DNA of 64,000 nucleotides from Paenibacillus marchantiae (GCF_028771845.1 NZ_CP118270.1:1984001-2048000), one strand, 5' to 3'; shown: positions 34,706 to 44,588, numbered from the stretch's first letter. The notes: generated by a model not told the origin, from the sequence alone. Translations and numbers: made by a program.

Positions 34706-35557
34706 ATGAGAACAACCGAAAGAGCATATCCTGCTGACAACCAGCCTGTACTCACGAGCCATACCCTTGGATGGGATCATCTGCAGGTGTCCCGGTGGCC
34801 GAGTCCTCAGCATGCTGCCGGGGGGCTTACCGGAACGAAGCATCAGATTGCCATACATTGTTCGGCTTACTATGAGAACTATTACACCATTCACATCCTG
34901 CCTGCTGGAGAACCCGTTCTCTGTTCCTGGGGAAAGGCCTCCCTGTATTTCCTGCAGATCGAAATTCCGCCTTCCTATCTGGAGCACATCGCACGTGAAT
35001 CGGGACTGCTGAAGGAAGGGTATATTCAGTTGGAACTGAAGTATTATGTCAAGGACCCCAAGCTGCTGCAATTAGGACTCTGGTTGCTTGAAGAGCTGCA
35101 GAATGGAGGCAGACAAGGAAAGATATATAGTGATTCACTCTCCAATATGCTCATCCTGCATCTCCTGAACCATTATTCTCAGGTATGCACGAACAGCACT
35201 CCCTCCAGAATGACGGCCAATCAGGAAATTTATCAGTCCATAGAATATATGAAAGAAAATTTGGAGGCGGAGCTCTCCATCCAGGAGCTTGCTGACAAGG
35301 CTGTCCTTAGCCTGTCCCATTATATTCGGCTGTTCAAACAGCAGACGGGGCATACACCGCATCATTATCTGATTCGCCTGCGGATTGAACATTCCAAGCT
35401 GCTGATCAGCAAGGGAGAGTACGGGCTGAAGGAAATTGCCGACCGTGCCGGTTTTTCCGATCAGGGTCACTTCACAAGAATGTTCAAGCGGATCGCTGGA
35501 ACGACGCCCAAACAGTATATGAACGAGGTTTCTTCGAACCGGATCATTCTAAAATGA
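34706..35557 (+). CDS. AraC family regulator of the uptake operon (inferred)
   Basis: 283 residues. The ATG at 34706 has GGGG 8 bases upstream. N-terminal sensor domain (about 1-165) without a clear cupin His pattern, then the AraC helix-turn-helix pair (about 180-280): ELADKAVLSLSHYIRLFKQQTGHTPHHYLIRLRIEHSKLL and EIADRAGFSDQGHFTRMFKRIAGTTPKQYM. It is the first gene before a sugar-type ABC operon on the same strand (about 170 bases away), so it probably controls it. Confidence 0.87.
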   Translation: MRTTERAYPADNQPVLTSHTLGWDHLQVSRWPSPQHAAGGLTGTKHQIAIHCSAYYENYYTIHILPAGEPVLCSWGKASLYFLQIEIPPSYLEHIARESGLLKEGYIQLELKYYVKDPKLLQLGLWLLEELQNGGRQGKIYSDSLSNMLILHLLNHYSQVCTNSTPSRMTANQEIYQSIEYMKENLEAELSIQELADKAVLSLSHYIRLFKQQTGHTPHHYLIRLRIEHSKLLISKGEYGLKEIADRAGFSDQGHFTRMFKRIAGTTPKQYMNEVSSNRIILK

Positions 35558-35730
35558 TTGTTTTGTTCAATAAAAACCGCATTTTGTCCAACAGACGTGC
35601 TTGGCCTGAAAGCTACAATTAGTTTAAGCCGATCGGGCAGTGAATCCCGCTGGCTAAAACGGGGGTCACTGCTTCTATAATGGACGAACCATTATTGGAG
35701 CAGACCTACAATTCAGGAGGCGTTAATATC

Positions 35731-36597
35731 ATGAAACTGAGAAAAGTGTCAGGCTGGGTCTGTGCGGGAATGTTAAGTGCAGGTTCTCTTACATCAGGAG
35801 CATGGGCGGTGCCCGTATCGGCCGAAGCTGCGGAAAATGCGGTATATGCTGCACAGGCCGCCGAATCTTGGCATGAGGTGTCCAAGCAAACCTTTTGGCT
35901 AACGGATGCCTTTGAGCGCGGACAAGGGGTCACAACAGATGGAAACTCATGGATTTTCAACTCGCAGCTTGGTTTATTAAAGACGGCACTGGACGGAAAG
36001 ACGGTTCAGAAACGAAATGCGGCAGCAATCCCGGCTGAGATAGCAGTGCAGGGCGGTGACCACATTGGTGACATTTCCTATTACAACGGGTTGATTTATG
36101 CTCCTATTGAAGATAGCAAGAAATACGAACATCCCTACATTGCTGTCTATAATGCCTCCACACTTCAATATACCGGAACCTCCTATGCGCTTCCGCTGAA
36201 CCTTCATCCCGGTGGTGTGCCATGGGTAGCCGTAGATGCCGATCGCGGTCAGGTCTATACGGCCCAGTGGAACAATGCCCCGGTGCTGAATGTGTTTCGA
36301 CTCAGTGACATGTCCCTCATCAAAACCGTACCGCTTAGTCAGACGATTGATCGTATTCAAGGCGCAGAGATATATAATGGTGCGCTGTATGCCTCCTCCG
36401 ATAATAATTCCAAGAAATCCGTCTACCGGATTGATCCGGATACCGGAGCTGTCACGCTGGCCTTTGACCGGAACCTCGGAAGTAGTAATGAAGCGCAAGG
36501 CATCACTGTACTTCCAACAGCCGAAGGTGCTGTCCTGCATATCCTTGATGTAGACTCCAACCGTGTAAGCATGAATTTCAGACATTATGCATTTTAA
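35731..36597 (+). CDS. Secreted propeller-like protein
   Basis: 288 residues, ATG at 35731 with GGAGG about 11 bases upstream. Signal peptide of about 35 residues ending near SAEAAE. The mature chain has repeated beta strands with the rhythm of a propeller (DISYYNGLIYAPIED, YIAVYNASTLQYTGTSYALP, PWVAVDADRGQVYTAQW, GAEIYNGALYASSDN, VYRIDPDTGAVT). It fits glutamine-cyclotransferase-like or YncE-type secreted sensors. It opens the operon that encodes an ABC uptake system, 45 bases before the solute-binding protein, and may trap the same ligand. Confidence 0.7.
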   Translation: MKLRKVSGWVCAGMLSAGSLTSGAWAVPVSAEAAENAVYAAQAAESWHEVSKQTFWLTDAFERGQGVTTDGNSWIFNSQLGLLKTALDGKTVQKRNAAAIPAEIAVQGGDHIGDISYYNGLIYAPIEDSKKYEHPYIAVYNASTLQYTGTSYALPLNLHPGGVPWVAVDADRGQVYTAQWNNAPVLNVFRLSDMSLIKTVPLSQTIDRIQGAEIYNGALYASSDNNSKKSVYRIDPDTGAVTLAFDRNLGSSNEAQGITVLPTAEGAVLHILDVDSNRVSMNFRHYAF

Positions 36598-36642
36598 ACA
36601 GAGCCAACAGGAACGCTCTGCACATATGAGGGGAGAAAACAA

Positions 36643-38009
36643 ATGCTAAAGCAGGGGAAAATGGCGCTGATTGCGCTGGGGTTAACGTTAATGCTGGTCG
36701 GGTGCGGTCAGGGAGGGGGTAATGCAGCTGATACCAAGGCGGGTACAGGTACAACGGCTTCAACAGCTGATGCAAACACCACTTTGGATCAGACTCCCAA
36801 GGAGCCGGTTGAAATTTCGTTCTATTACCCGGTTAACGTAGGTGGGCCACTTACAAAGGTTATTGACGGGATGAGCGCATCTTTTATGGAAAAATTTCCG
36901 GATATTAAGGTTAAACCGGTCTATACCGGAAACTACGGAGATAATACGATCAAAATTCAGGCAGGTGTACAGGCCAAGCAGCCGCCAGATGTGGCTGTTA
37001 TGATGTCGACTGAGCTGTACAGCATGATGGACACGGACGCGATTATTCCTCTGGATGATTTTATCGCCAAGGATGCGGAATATAACAAGGATGATTTCTA
37101 TCCGGCCTTTGTGGAGGATACCCAAGCGGATGGACATACGTACGTGTACCGTTCCAGCGAAGCACAATTATTTTGTATTACAACAAAGATATGTTCAAAG
37201 CTGCTGGTCTGGACCCGAATAAGCCGCCGACAAACTGGGATGAGCTGGTGGAATATGCCGGGAAGCTGAATCGTGATGGACATACAGGGCTGGAGATTCC
37301 GGGGAATGATGACTCCTACTGGATGTTCCAGATGCTTGCCCGCCAAAATGCGAGCGACTCCAAGCAGAGCATTATGGGGGACGACGGCAGGAAGGCCAAT
37401 TTCAATACGCCAGAGAACGTCGAAGCTCTGCAATTCTGGCTTGACTTGTCCCATAAGTACAAGGTAATGCCGGAAGGGGTTATTGATTGGGCGGCTACGC
37501 CAACCGATTTTATTGAAGGCAAAACGGCTATGATGATGCACACCAGCGGCAACTTGACGAACGTGAAAACCAACGCCAAATTCGATTTTGGTGTAGCCTT
37601 CGCACCAGCCAATAAGCAATACGGATCGCCTACGGGCGGGGGGAATATGTATATTTTCAAAGATACCACACCGGAGAAACAGGCAGCGGCTTGGGAATTT
37701 GCCAAGTATATGACTGCTCCGGAACAGGCTGCACTGTTCAGTTCTTCATCCGGCTATGTCGGGGTTCGCAAATCCACCTACGATACGGAAGCCATGAAGG
37801 CGTACACAGATGGATTCCCGCAGGCACTCGTGGCCCGCGACCAGTTGCAGTATGCGTTCCGGGAGTTATCCACGCATAATCACGGCAAGGTGTCCTCCGC
37901 ACTGACCAACCAGATTCAATCCGCGCTGGCTGGCAAAATCGATGCGGCCGGTGCATTGAAGGCCGCACAAGAAGAAGCGGATCGTGTGCTCGCTCCTTTT
38001 AACAAATAA
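36643..38009 (+). pseudogene. Extracellular solute-binding lipoprotein, interrupted by a single-base frameshift
   Basis: The first part (36643-about 37143) has a lipoprotein signal (MALIALGLTLMLVGCGQGG, lipobox LVGC) and the N-terminal lobe of a family 1 sugar-binding protein (VEISFYYPVNVGGPLTKVID). After GHTY at 37141 the frame changes. The continuation, VPFQRSTIILYYNKDMFKAA, is the family's conserved segment and reads in the next frame to the stop at 38009 with no other interruption. Adding one G at about 37144 would give TYGVPFQRST. As written, translation would stop at 37269. Either the gene has a true frameshift or the assembly lost one base of a GG. Confidence 0.85.
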
Positions 38010-38136
38010 AGCTGCTGAATTAGAACCTTCCTCAGTTATGATCCTGGCGGGAAGCCATTACAGTACTTCCCGCCGATATTTCTTTCCGCAGTTGCAGGGA
38101 TGTAAGGCGCAGATTGTACAAGGAGGAAAATCGTGC

Positions 38137-39027
38137 ATGAATACCCGCTGGAACGAAAAGCTTAGGCGGAACGGGTTTGGGTGGGGACTTGTGTTACCAT
38201 CCCTTCTGTTTCTTGGCATGTTCACCTATTATCCAATGCTTAAATCGGCATGGCTCAGTCTATTTGAGCATAATTTGGCCGTTCGTACGCCCGTATTCGT
38301 AGGAATGGACAACTATAAGGCATTGCTGCATGATCCTATTTTTGTTGAAGTGTTTCGAAATAACATCTGGTTTGCGGTCGGTACGGTTCCCGTCTCGATG
38401 GCGCTGGCCTTTGTAATGGCGTTGTTCGCAGATAAAGCGATCCGGGGCAAAGGTCTGGTCCGTATTGCTTTTTTCTACCCGAATATGATTCCAATGATCG
38501 CCGCTGCGAGCATTTGGCTGTTTCTTTATATGCCTCAGTTTGGTTTGTTTGCCCGGTTTGCTTCCTGGTTCACAGGAAGCGAGGTTAATCTGCTTGGCAA
38601 TCCGGATACGGTGCTTGGCTCTCTGATTGTGATGACTGTCTGGAAGGAAGCCGGATATTTCATGATCTTTTATCTGGCTGGCCTGCAGCAAATTCCGAAA
38701 GATCTTTACGAGTCGGCTTCGGTAGACGGGATTGGCGTGTGGACGCAGCAGCTGCGGATCACCATTCCATTGACGATGCCCACAACGTTGTTTGTCACCG
38801 TCGTCGCGATTACGAACGCCTTCAAATGGGTGGATCATCTGTGGATGATGACCAAGGGAGGGCCGGATCATGCCAGCAGCCTGCTTCTATATTATATCTA
38901 TGAGACGACTTTTAGTTTCAATGACCAAGGGATGGCGGCGGCAATGACCGTGGTAATGATCGTTCTGCTTCTTGTCATATCCTGCTTCCAGTTTGCGGGA
39001 TGGGAACGCAAAATTCATTATCAGTAG
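38137..39027 (+). CDS. ABC sugar-type transporter permease, first subunit
   Basis: 296 residues, ATG at 38137 with AAGGAGG 10 bases upstream. Six hydrophobic segments. The C-terminal EAA loop reads DLYESASVDGIGVWTQQLRITIPLTMP, contacting an ATPase of the MsmK/UgpC type not encoded here. N-terminal GLVLPSLLFLGMFTYYPMLKSAWLSLFEHN is typical of UgpA/MalF-like subunits. Works with the solute-binding protein before it and the permease after it. Confidence 0.92.
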   Translation: MNTRWNEKLRRNGFGWGLVLPSLLFLGMFTYYPMLKSAWLSLFEHNLAVRTPVFVGMDNYKALLHDPIFVEVFRNNIWFAVGTVPVSMALAFVMALFADKAIRGKGLVRIAFFYPNMIPMIAAASIWLFLYMPQFGLFARFASWFTGSEVNLLGNPDTVLGSLIVMTVWKEAGYFMIFYLAGLQQIPKDLYESASVDGIGVWTQQLRITIPLTMPTTLFVTVVAITNAFKWVDHLWMMTKGGPDHASSLLLYYIYETTFSFNDQGMAAAMTVVMIVLLLVISCFQFAGWERKIHYQ

Positions 39028-39049
39028 AAGGTGAAAGGGGATAGGAATC

Positions 39050-39958
39050 ATGAAAAATGCTGCCGAGCTGTCCTTGTCCGCTACATTGCGGCCAGAAAAG
39101 GCCAAGCAGTCGCTGAACCGGAAGTTTCGATCCGCAAAGCGCCGCCGGATGGCCGGACAAGCGTTGTGGCATGCAATTATGCTGTTGTTTGCTGCCGCTT
39201 GGCTGATTCCGCTAATGTGGATGCTGCGCAATGCCTTTCTTCCAAAGGATGCGTCCATTGGCGCAGGTTGGTCCTGGGATTTTACGCTGGATAATTTCAG
39301 TCGGGTCTGGCAAGGGGCACCGTTCGGACAATACATGTGGAATACTCTACTTGTAACCTCTGGAATATTTGCAGTTCAGATTGTTACATTAACCCTGGCC
39401 GCATATGCGTTTGCCCGCGTTGCTTTTGTTGGGCGCCAGTTTGTCTTTATGCTCTTTCTCGTCCAGATAATGGTCCCATCGGATGTACTCATTTTCTCCA
39501 ACTACCAAATCATTAACGAGTTGGTACTGCTGGATACAAAGATCGGTATTATGCTGCCTTATTTTGCTTCTGCGTTTGGCGTTTTCCTGTTAAGGCAGGC
39601 CTTTAAGCAGCTTCCGTACGAACTGGATGAGGCTGCGCGTGTAGAGGGCTGCTCTTCACTAGGCATTTTGCTGCGTATTTATATGCCGCTGTCGAGGCCC
39701 GTCTATCTTTCGTTTGCGATCGTTTCCATCAGCTTTCACTGGAACGATTTTCTTTGGCCGCTTATTGTGACGAATTCCCCGGAAAATCGTCTGCTGACTG
39801 TAGGACTGGCGATGTTTGCCAAATCAACCGAAGCAGGTGCTCAGTGGACGGATGTCAGCGCAGCAACCCTGATTGTAACGGCGCCGATGCTGATTGGCTT
39901 TCTGTTGTTCCAACGGCAGTTTATCAGTAGCTTTATGCATTCAGGCATCAAAGGATAA
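39050..39958 (+). CDS. ABC sugar-type transporter permease, second subunit
   Basis: 302 residues with AAAGGGGATAGG before the ATG. An unusually long basic N-terminal tail (about 35 residues, KFRSAKRRRMAGQ) precedes TM1. EAA loop: ELDEAARVEGCSSLGILLRIYMPLSRP. UgpE/MalG-like with six TM segments, 22 bases behind its partner. Confidence 0.92.
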   Translation: MKNAAELSLSATLRPEKAKQSLNRKFRSAKRRRMAGQALWHAIMLLFAAAWLIPLMWMLRNAFLPKDASIGAGWSWDFTLDNFSRVWQGAPFGQYMWNTLLVTSGIFAVQIVTLTLAAYAFARVAFVGRQFVFMLFLVQIMVPSDVLIFSNYQIINELVLLDTKIGIMLPYFASAFGVFLLRQAFKQLPYELDEAARVEGCSSLGILLRIYMPLSRPVYLSFAIVSISFHWNDFLWPLIVTNSPENRLLTVGLAMFAKSTEAGAQWTDVSAATLIVTAPMLIGFLLFQRQFISSFMHSGIKG

Positions 39959-39972
39959 GGGAGATTATGATA

Positions 39973-40827
39973 ATGAGACTGATTGTAATGGGCGATTTGC
40001 ACTATTCTAGCGAGTTGATAGAGGCGGATGATCAGATGATTGAGGCCAGAGAGGCTTTCTATACCGGTTATCTGTCAGAGTTTTTGGCATTCTCCGCTGA
40101 CTATCATCTGTCTATTGGTGATCTGACACATGCCGGCGAACCCTCGGAGTTCGATTTTATTATGAGCAAGGTTAAAAGTGAGCTATCGCAAGGTGAATTT
40201 TTATATGCGTTTGGCAATCATGACACGCATACCTGTTCCAAGGTCGATCTTCAGGCAAGGACGGGACAGCATCGCTATCTGGCCATTGAAGAAGAGGAGG
40301 CAGTGCTGCTAGTACTAGACACTGCGCGTGAGAATCCCGACCATTGGGGCGGTATGATCGATGAAGAGCAACTGAACTGGCTGCGCGAACAGATGAACAG
40401 GTACGGACAGAAGCCGCTGCTCGTGTTCGCCCATCATCCGGTATACGCTACAACGGCCAGATCCACGGAGCCGATGATGTCTCTTGATGCAGCACTCGAT
40501 ATCTGGTCGATACTGAATGAACATCAGGGACCGGGCGTTTTCTTTAACGGACATAATCATGTTCAGTCTGTCTTCCAACGTGATCATTGGCATTTCGTAC
40601 AATTGGCAGCCGTAACGGATATCCCTGCGGTGCTGCTCGTGAACCTACAGGAGCAGCAGTTGAGCATCAATACTATTTTGCTGAAGGGGACACCGTATCA
40701 GGAGCTGGCAAACATTTTTGTCAAAGGCATGTATGATTATGAACCGCATCCTGATGCCAAAGGCGACGGCCATTCGGCAGAACTGATTGTGTCACTATCC
40801 TCTCAGAAGAAAGGGATGACGCGATGA
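39973..40827 (+). CDS. Calcineurin-like metallophosphoesterase
   Basis: 284 residues. The ATG at 39973 sits 9 bases after GGGAG; an ATG two codons earlier is too close. Dinuclear metal motifs in order: GDLHY, SIGDLTHAGE, GNHDTH, FAHHP, NGHNH. This is the GpdQ/CpdA-like pattern for cyclic nucleotide or glycerophosphodiester hydrolysis. No signal peptide, so it acts on imported substrate in the cytoplasm. It overlaps the next gene by four bases (ATGA). In the context of UgpAE-like permeases this suggests uptake of a phosphate-ester compound. Confidence 0.85.
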   Translation: MRLIVMGDLHYSSELIEADDQMIEAREAFYTGYLSEFLAFSADYHLSIGDLTHAGEPSEFDFIMSKVKSELSQGEFLYAFGNHDTHTCSKVDLQARTGQHRYLAIEEEEAVLLVLDTARENPDHWGGMIDEEQLNWLREQMNRYGQKPLLVFAHHPVYATTARSTEPMMSLDAALDIWSILNEHQGPGVFFNGHNHVQSVFQRDHWHFVQLAAVTDIPAVLLVNLQEQQLSINTILLKGTPYQELANIFVKGMYDYEPHPDAKGDGHSAELIVSLSSQKKGMTR

Positions 40828-42032
40828 CCCGCAGGCGGGTAAGGCTGGCTATAGTCGGAGGCAACCGGGGGGCAAGCTTTCTGAATGCCTTGCATTCTCT
40901 GGCTGATCGTATTGATCTGACGGCTACTTGTGATTTGAATGAACTGGTTCTGGAGCAATGGAAAGGGATTTTTCCGGGGATCAGAACGTATAGCGATTAT
41001 TCGGAAATGCTGCAGGACGCTTCTATTGATGCCGTCTTTGTAATTAGCCCCATGCATATGCATGCTCGACATTCCATTGATGCACTGAACGCAGGCAAGC
41101 ATGTGTTAAGTGAGGTGATTGCTGTGCAGTCGCTTGAGGAAGCCTGGGAATTGGTCGAGACGGTGGAGCGCACAGGTTTGAAATATATGATGTCAGAAAA
41201 CTATTGTTTCTCCAGGTCCAATCTTACGGTTAATTACATGGCGCAACAAGGGTTATTCGGGGAGATTACCCATGTTGAGGGTGGCTATATTCATGATTTA
41301 CGTCATCTGATTCATCATCCGGACGGCTCACTTACTTGGCGAGGACAGCTCCACCAAAATTATAACGGGGTCAATTATCCGACGCATTCGATTGGGCCTG
41401 CCGCGCAGTGGATCGGGCTGAATAAACCGGGAGGAGATCGGCTTAAAAGCATCTCGACGCAAGTTTCCAAACCGAGGGCGTTGCAGAATTATTTTAGCGA
41501 GCAGTTTGGCAAGGACCATCCTGCTGCCCGTGAAGGTTACTGGAGTCAAGGGGATTCAGCCGTCGCCGCGCTGGTGACCGAGAATGGCGTTCTGATTACG
41601 CTGCGTATCGACTGGGTCTCCGTCCGGCCGCATAATAAAACTCATTACATGCTAGAGGGAACTAGGGGAGCCTACTTGTCCGCGCGTCATCCCTATGAGG
41701 AAGATCTCGTATGGCTGCAGAACCGCTCTCCGGTAAACGGAGAGGATGGCTCAGAAGTATGGGAGAAAATGTCCTGTTATCAGCCTGAATATGATCATCC
41801 CAAATGGAAGCAGTGGGGTCACTTAGCGGCGGGCACGAAGCATGGTGGGGGCGATTTTCTGGTGCTGGAGGAATTCATCTCGGCGATTCAGGAAAACCGC
41901 AGCCCGCTGGTTGATGTGTATGATGCCGTGACCTGGAGCGCGGTCTTTTTCCTCTCGATGCAATCCGTGAAGCAGGGCGGGAACATGGTTTCCTTTCCAA
42001 ACTTTAGAGTAAAGGCAGGCTTTACAGGATGA
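40824..42032 (+). CDS. Gfo/Idh/MocA family oxidoreductase (GH109-like branch)
   Basis: 402 residues. Rossmann start RLAIVGGNRGASFLNAL, sugar-dehydrogenase motif GKHVLSEVIAVQSLEEA (usual EKP replaced by SEV), and VNYPTHSIGPAAQWIGL, which resembles the NYPTHxxGP segment of GH109 N-acetylgalactosaminidases. C-terminal alpha/beta domain with HGGGDFLVLEEFISAI. It would oxidise, or via NAD hydrolyse, a sugar or polyol. Overlapping starts and stops on both sides show tight operon packing. Confidence 0.82.
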   Translation: MTRRRVRLAIVGGNRGASFLNALHSLADRIDLTATCDLNELVLEQWKGIFPGIRTYSDYSEMLQDASIDAVFVISPMHMHARHSIDALNAGKHVLSEVIAVQSLEEAWELVETVERTGLKYMMSENYCFSRSNLTVNYMAQQGLFGEITHVEGGYIHDLRHLIHHPDGSLTWRGQLHQNYNGVNYPTHSIGPAAQWIGLNKPGGDRLKSISTQVSKPRALQNYFSEQFGKDHPAAREGYWSQGDSAVAALVTENGVLITLRIDWVSVRPHNKTHYMLEGTRGAYLSARHPYEEDLVWLQNRSPVNGEDGSEVWEKMSCYQPEYDHPKWKQWGHLAAGTKHGGGDFLVLEEFISAIQENRSPLVDVYDAVTWSAVFFLSMQSVKQGGNMVSFPNFRVKAGFTG

Positions 42033-42550
42033 GGGATGAACGCTCCAAGCTGGTCATGAAAAAGGATACTTTGGCAGATCTGCCGCAGCTGGACATACCG
42101 GAAGGCTACAGCTTGAGATCGTTTCAATCCGGTGATGTAACGGAATGGGAGCATGTGATCCGAATTTCTTTTGCCAGGGAGATTGCCTTCGGCGACAAGA
42201 TCGGATTTCAGCCGCCGTTTTTGCCCGAGAAGATTCTGTTTCTCTGTTATCAGGGGCTTGCCGTTGCCACTGCTGTAGCATGGGAGAAAGAGGACAGGGA
42301 TATCGACTGTGGATATCTGCATATGGTGGGTGCTCTGCCGGGGCACTCCGGGAAAGGGCTTGGATATACCATTGCACTAGCGGCCTTGCACCGAATGAGA
42401 GATGAGGGGAAGCAAGCGGCCCTGCTTGAGACGGATGACTTCAGGCTCCCTGCAATTGCAATCTATCTCCGATTGGGATTTGTTCCATTATTCATGGAGG
42501 ATGGACACAGTGGCCGTTGGGAAAAGGTATTCAACGAACTGATGCGTTAA
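42029..42550 (+). CDS. GNAT family N-acetyltransferase, last gene of the uptake operon
   Basis: 173 residues starting MRDERSKLVMKKD, overlapping the previous stop (ATGA). GNAT signature: YLHMVGALPGHSGKGLGYTIALAAL (acetyl-CoA loop) and a C-terminal AIYLRLGFVPLF. It likely acetylates a product of the operon's substrate. The stop is about 110 bases before a terminator. Confidence 0.82.
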   Translation: MRDERSKLVMKKDTLADLPQLDIPEGYSLRSFQSGDVTEWEHVIRISFAREIAFGDKIGFQPPFLPEKILFLCYQGLAVATAVAWEKEDRDIDCGYLHMVGALPGHSGKGLGYTIALAALHRMRDEGKQAALLETDDFRLPAIAIYLRLGFVPLFMEDGHSGRWEKVFNELMR

Positions 42551-42864
42551 CTTGGCATTCAGAAAGGTTTTTGTCATTTACGTATTGCCCCCGAACGGAG
42601 TTATTAGGCGGTACTGTTATTCGCTCAAGCCTTGTGCCAGCTAAATCATTTCACCGTATATCCACTAGTGCTTCGCGGCTGGTGGATTTTTTGTATAGCA
42701 GTTACCTGTTGCGAAAACGCTGACCCGCCAAAGACGTGTAACATGATTTTGTGCACTGAATCCGCTTCCTTACATTCCTTGTTGTATTTCTGTGGCACAT
42801 CTCGTACAATTTGGTGAAGTAATTCTGCATTGCGTTAATGTGGATGTGAAAAGGGGAGAATCGT
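42551..42864. other. Intergenic region between uptake operon and amino acid permease
   Basis: Contains the terminator at 42660. I looked for lysine, T-box, glycine and purine riboswitch landmarks in front of the permease and saw none. The 170 bases after the terminator hold only the ribosome site AGGGGAG near 42852. Confidence 0.45.
42660..42692 (+). terminator. Terminator of the uptake operon
   Basis: ATCCACTAG..CTGGTGGAT stem with one mismatch, followed by six T residues. Confidence 0.75.
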
Positions 42865-44244
42865 TTGGAATCAAAGCAACTATCTAGAGGGCTAAAGCCC
42901 CGCCATGTAGAGCTGATTGCACTCGGAGGTACAATCGGGGTCGGATTGTTCATGGGATCGGCAAGTACGATCAAATGGGCAGGTCCTTCGGTGCTGCTGG
43001 CCTATTTGCTGGCCGGGATCATTATCTTTTTTGTCATGCGTATTATGGGGGAAATGTTGATTCAGGAGCCTGTCACCGGTTCATTTGCCACATTTGCTCA
43101 TAAGTATATCAGTCCACTCGCCGGGTTCCTGACTGCCTGGAGTTACTGGTTCCTCTGGGTAACGGTTGGTATGGCAGAAGTCACCGCGATTGGGATTTAT
43201 GTAGGCTACTGGTTCCCGGATATTCCACAATGGCTGCCTGCTTTGGCTGGGGTGCTTATTATTGCAGCAGCGAATCTGGCAGCGGTAAAGTACTATGGTG
43301 AATTCGAATTCTGGTTTGCACTGATCAAGGTGACGGCGATTGTCTTCATGATCGTGATCGGAACCGGACTGATCTTCTTCGGCTGGGGGAATGGAGGACA
43401 GCCCATTGGGCTATCGAATCTGGTGAGCCATGGCGGATTTTTCCCAGGAGGGATCAAAGGTTTCCTCTTTGCCCTGTGTATCGTAACGGCTGCTTACCAG
43501 GGTGTCGAAATGGTAGGGATTACGGCAGGTGAAGCAGAAAATCCGAAGATCACGCTGCGTAAAGCGATCAAAAACATCGTGTGGCGTATTCTCATTTTTT
43601 ACGTTGGGGCCATTTTTGTCATCGTGACATTGTATCCTTGGAATGAAGTGGGAGAGACGGGAAGTCCGTTTGTACTGACGTTTGCCAAAGTCGGGATTGT
43701 CGCTGCTGCGGGAATTATCAACTTTGTCGTGCTTACCGCCGCGATGTCGGGATGTAACAGTGGGATCTATAGTGCAGGACGTATGCTTTACACGCTTGCG
43801 GAGAATGGACAGGCACCGGCCTTTTTCAAAAAGCTGTCCAAAGGCGGGGTTCCCCGCAACAGTATTATCATTACGATTTCCTTGCTGCTGGTGGGTGTGG
43901 TACTCAACTATCTGATGCCGGACTCCAAACTGTTCCTGTACATCTACAGCGCAAGTGTTCTTCCGGGGATGGTTCCGTGGTTCGCGCTGGCTTTCAGTCA
44001 GTTCCGATTCAGAAAGCGTTGGGGCAATGAGATGGGAGATCACAATTTTAAATCCAAATGGTTCCCAATCAGCAACTATATCATCATAGTATATCTGACG
44101 CTTGTCATTATCGGTATGGCATTTAACCCTGATACGCGGTTACCCCTCATTGTTGGGGCTACATTTATGGCGATCGTTGTGATCGGATATTTCGTATTTG
44201 GCATAGGAAAAAGACAGCGGGTAGATGAAGGCGAAGATCACTAA
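42865..44244 (+). CDS. APC family amino acid permease
   Basis: 459 residues, TTG start with AGGGGAG about 6 bases upstream. Twelve TM segments. Signature [28 protein letters not shown] at the start (IGxGIF-like loop), [21 protein letters not shown] and [15 protein letters not shown]. It belongs to the AapA/YtnA/RocE cluster of Bacillales proton-coupled amino acid importers (alanine, D-serine, glycine-type). The final ~15 residues are hydrophilic. Confidence 0.9.
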   Translation: MESKQLSRGLKPRHVELIALGGTIGVGLFMGSASTIKWAGPSVLLAYLLAGIIIFFVMRIMGEMLIQEPVTGSFATFAHKYISPLAGFLTAWSYWFLWVTVGMAEVTAIGIYVGYWFPDIPQWLPALAGVLIIAAANLAAVKYYGEFEFWFALIKVTAIVFMIVIGTGLIFFGWGNGGQPIGLSNLVSHGGFFPGGIKGFLFALCIVTAAYQGVEMVGITAGEAENPKITLRKAIKNIVWRILIFYVGAIFVIVTLYPWNEVGETGSPFVLTFAKVGIVAAAGIINFVVLTAAMSGCNSGIYSAGRMLYTLAENGQAPAFFKKLSKGGVPRNSIIITISLLLVGVVLNYLMPDSKLFLYIYSASVLPGMVPWFALAFSQFRFRKRWGNEMGDHNFKSKWFPISNYIIIVYLTLVIIGMAFNPDTRLPLIVGATFMAIVVIGYFVFGIGKRQRVDEGEDH

Positions 44245-44317
44245 CTTATATATTATAAAACCGTTGGTGTTAATATGTTTAGAAGTTGTGCCTGAATTTT
44301 ACACCGGAACGGAGAGG

Positions 44318-44427
44318 GCAGAACCAATCTGAAGAAGCGAAGCGTGCGCCTTTATCCCCGGATTTTCCCTTTTTAAAAAGGTGAATCAAAAAATCTGGGG
44401 ATAAGAGCGATCGGAAGATGGTACTGC
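44318..44427. repeat. Imperfect 110-base palindromic element
   Basis: Outer arms GCAGAACCA..CT (44318 on) and AG..TGGTACTGC (to 44427) are near-complementary. Inner arms CTTTATCCCCGGATTTT and AAAATCTGGGGATAAG pair over about 16 bases around CCCTTTTTAAAAAGG. The whole folds into one long hairpin in either strand. It codes for nothing, lies alone between two genes, and has the look of a dispersed non-coding repeat of the genome. Only one copy is in this window. Confidence 0.55.
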
Positions 44428-44557
44428 ACTCGTAGTGGCAAGGTTAGTCAACTTAATATCTTAATATCATACGTGCATTCCTTGAATACATGGGAGAACC
44501 TTCGGGAGATCCAGTGTCATACAGGGAGTGCATTTTTTTTGTTTTCAAAATTCATGC

Positions 44558-44588
44558 TTGAATCTCCTGTAACTGGAGGTTTTATGAT
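44558..44588 (+). promoter_or_regulatory. MerR-type promoter of the hydrolase gene
   Basis: TTGAAT (44558-44563), a 19-base spacer CTCCTGTAACTGGAGGTTT and TATGAT (44583-44588). The spacer holds the dyad CTCC..GGAG. A 19-base spacer with a central dyad is the hallmark of MerR-activated promoters. The same block occurs at 47147-47177. Confidence 0.8.

Noticed and set aside
42693-42864. Possible amino acid riboswitch or T-box before the permease
   Set aside because: No T-box GGTGGTACCGCG-like element, no lysine or glycine riboswitch core. The hairpin at 42660 is adequately explained as the terminator of the upstream operon.
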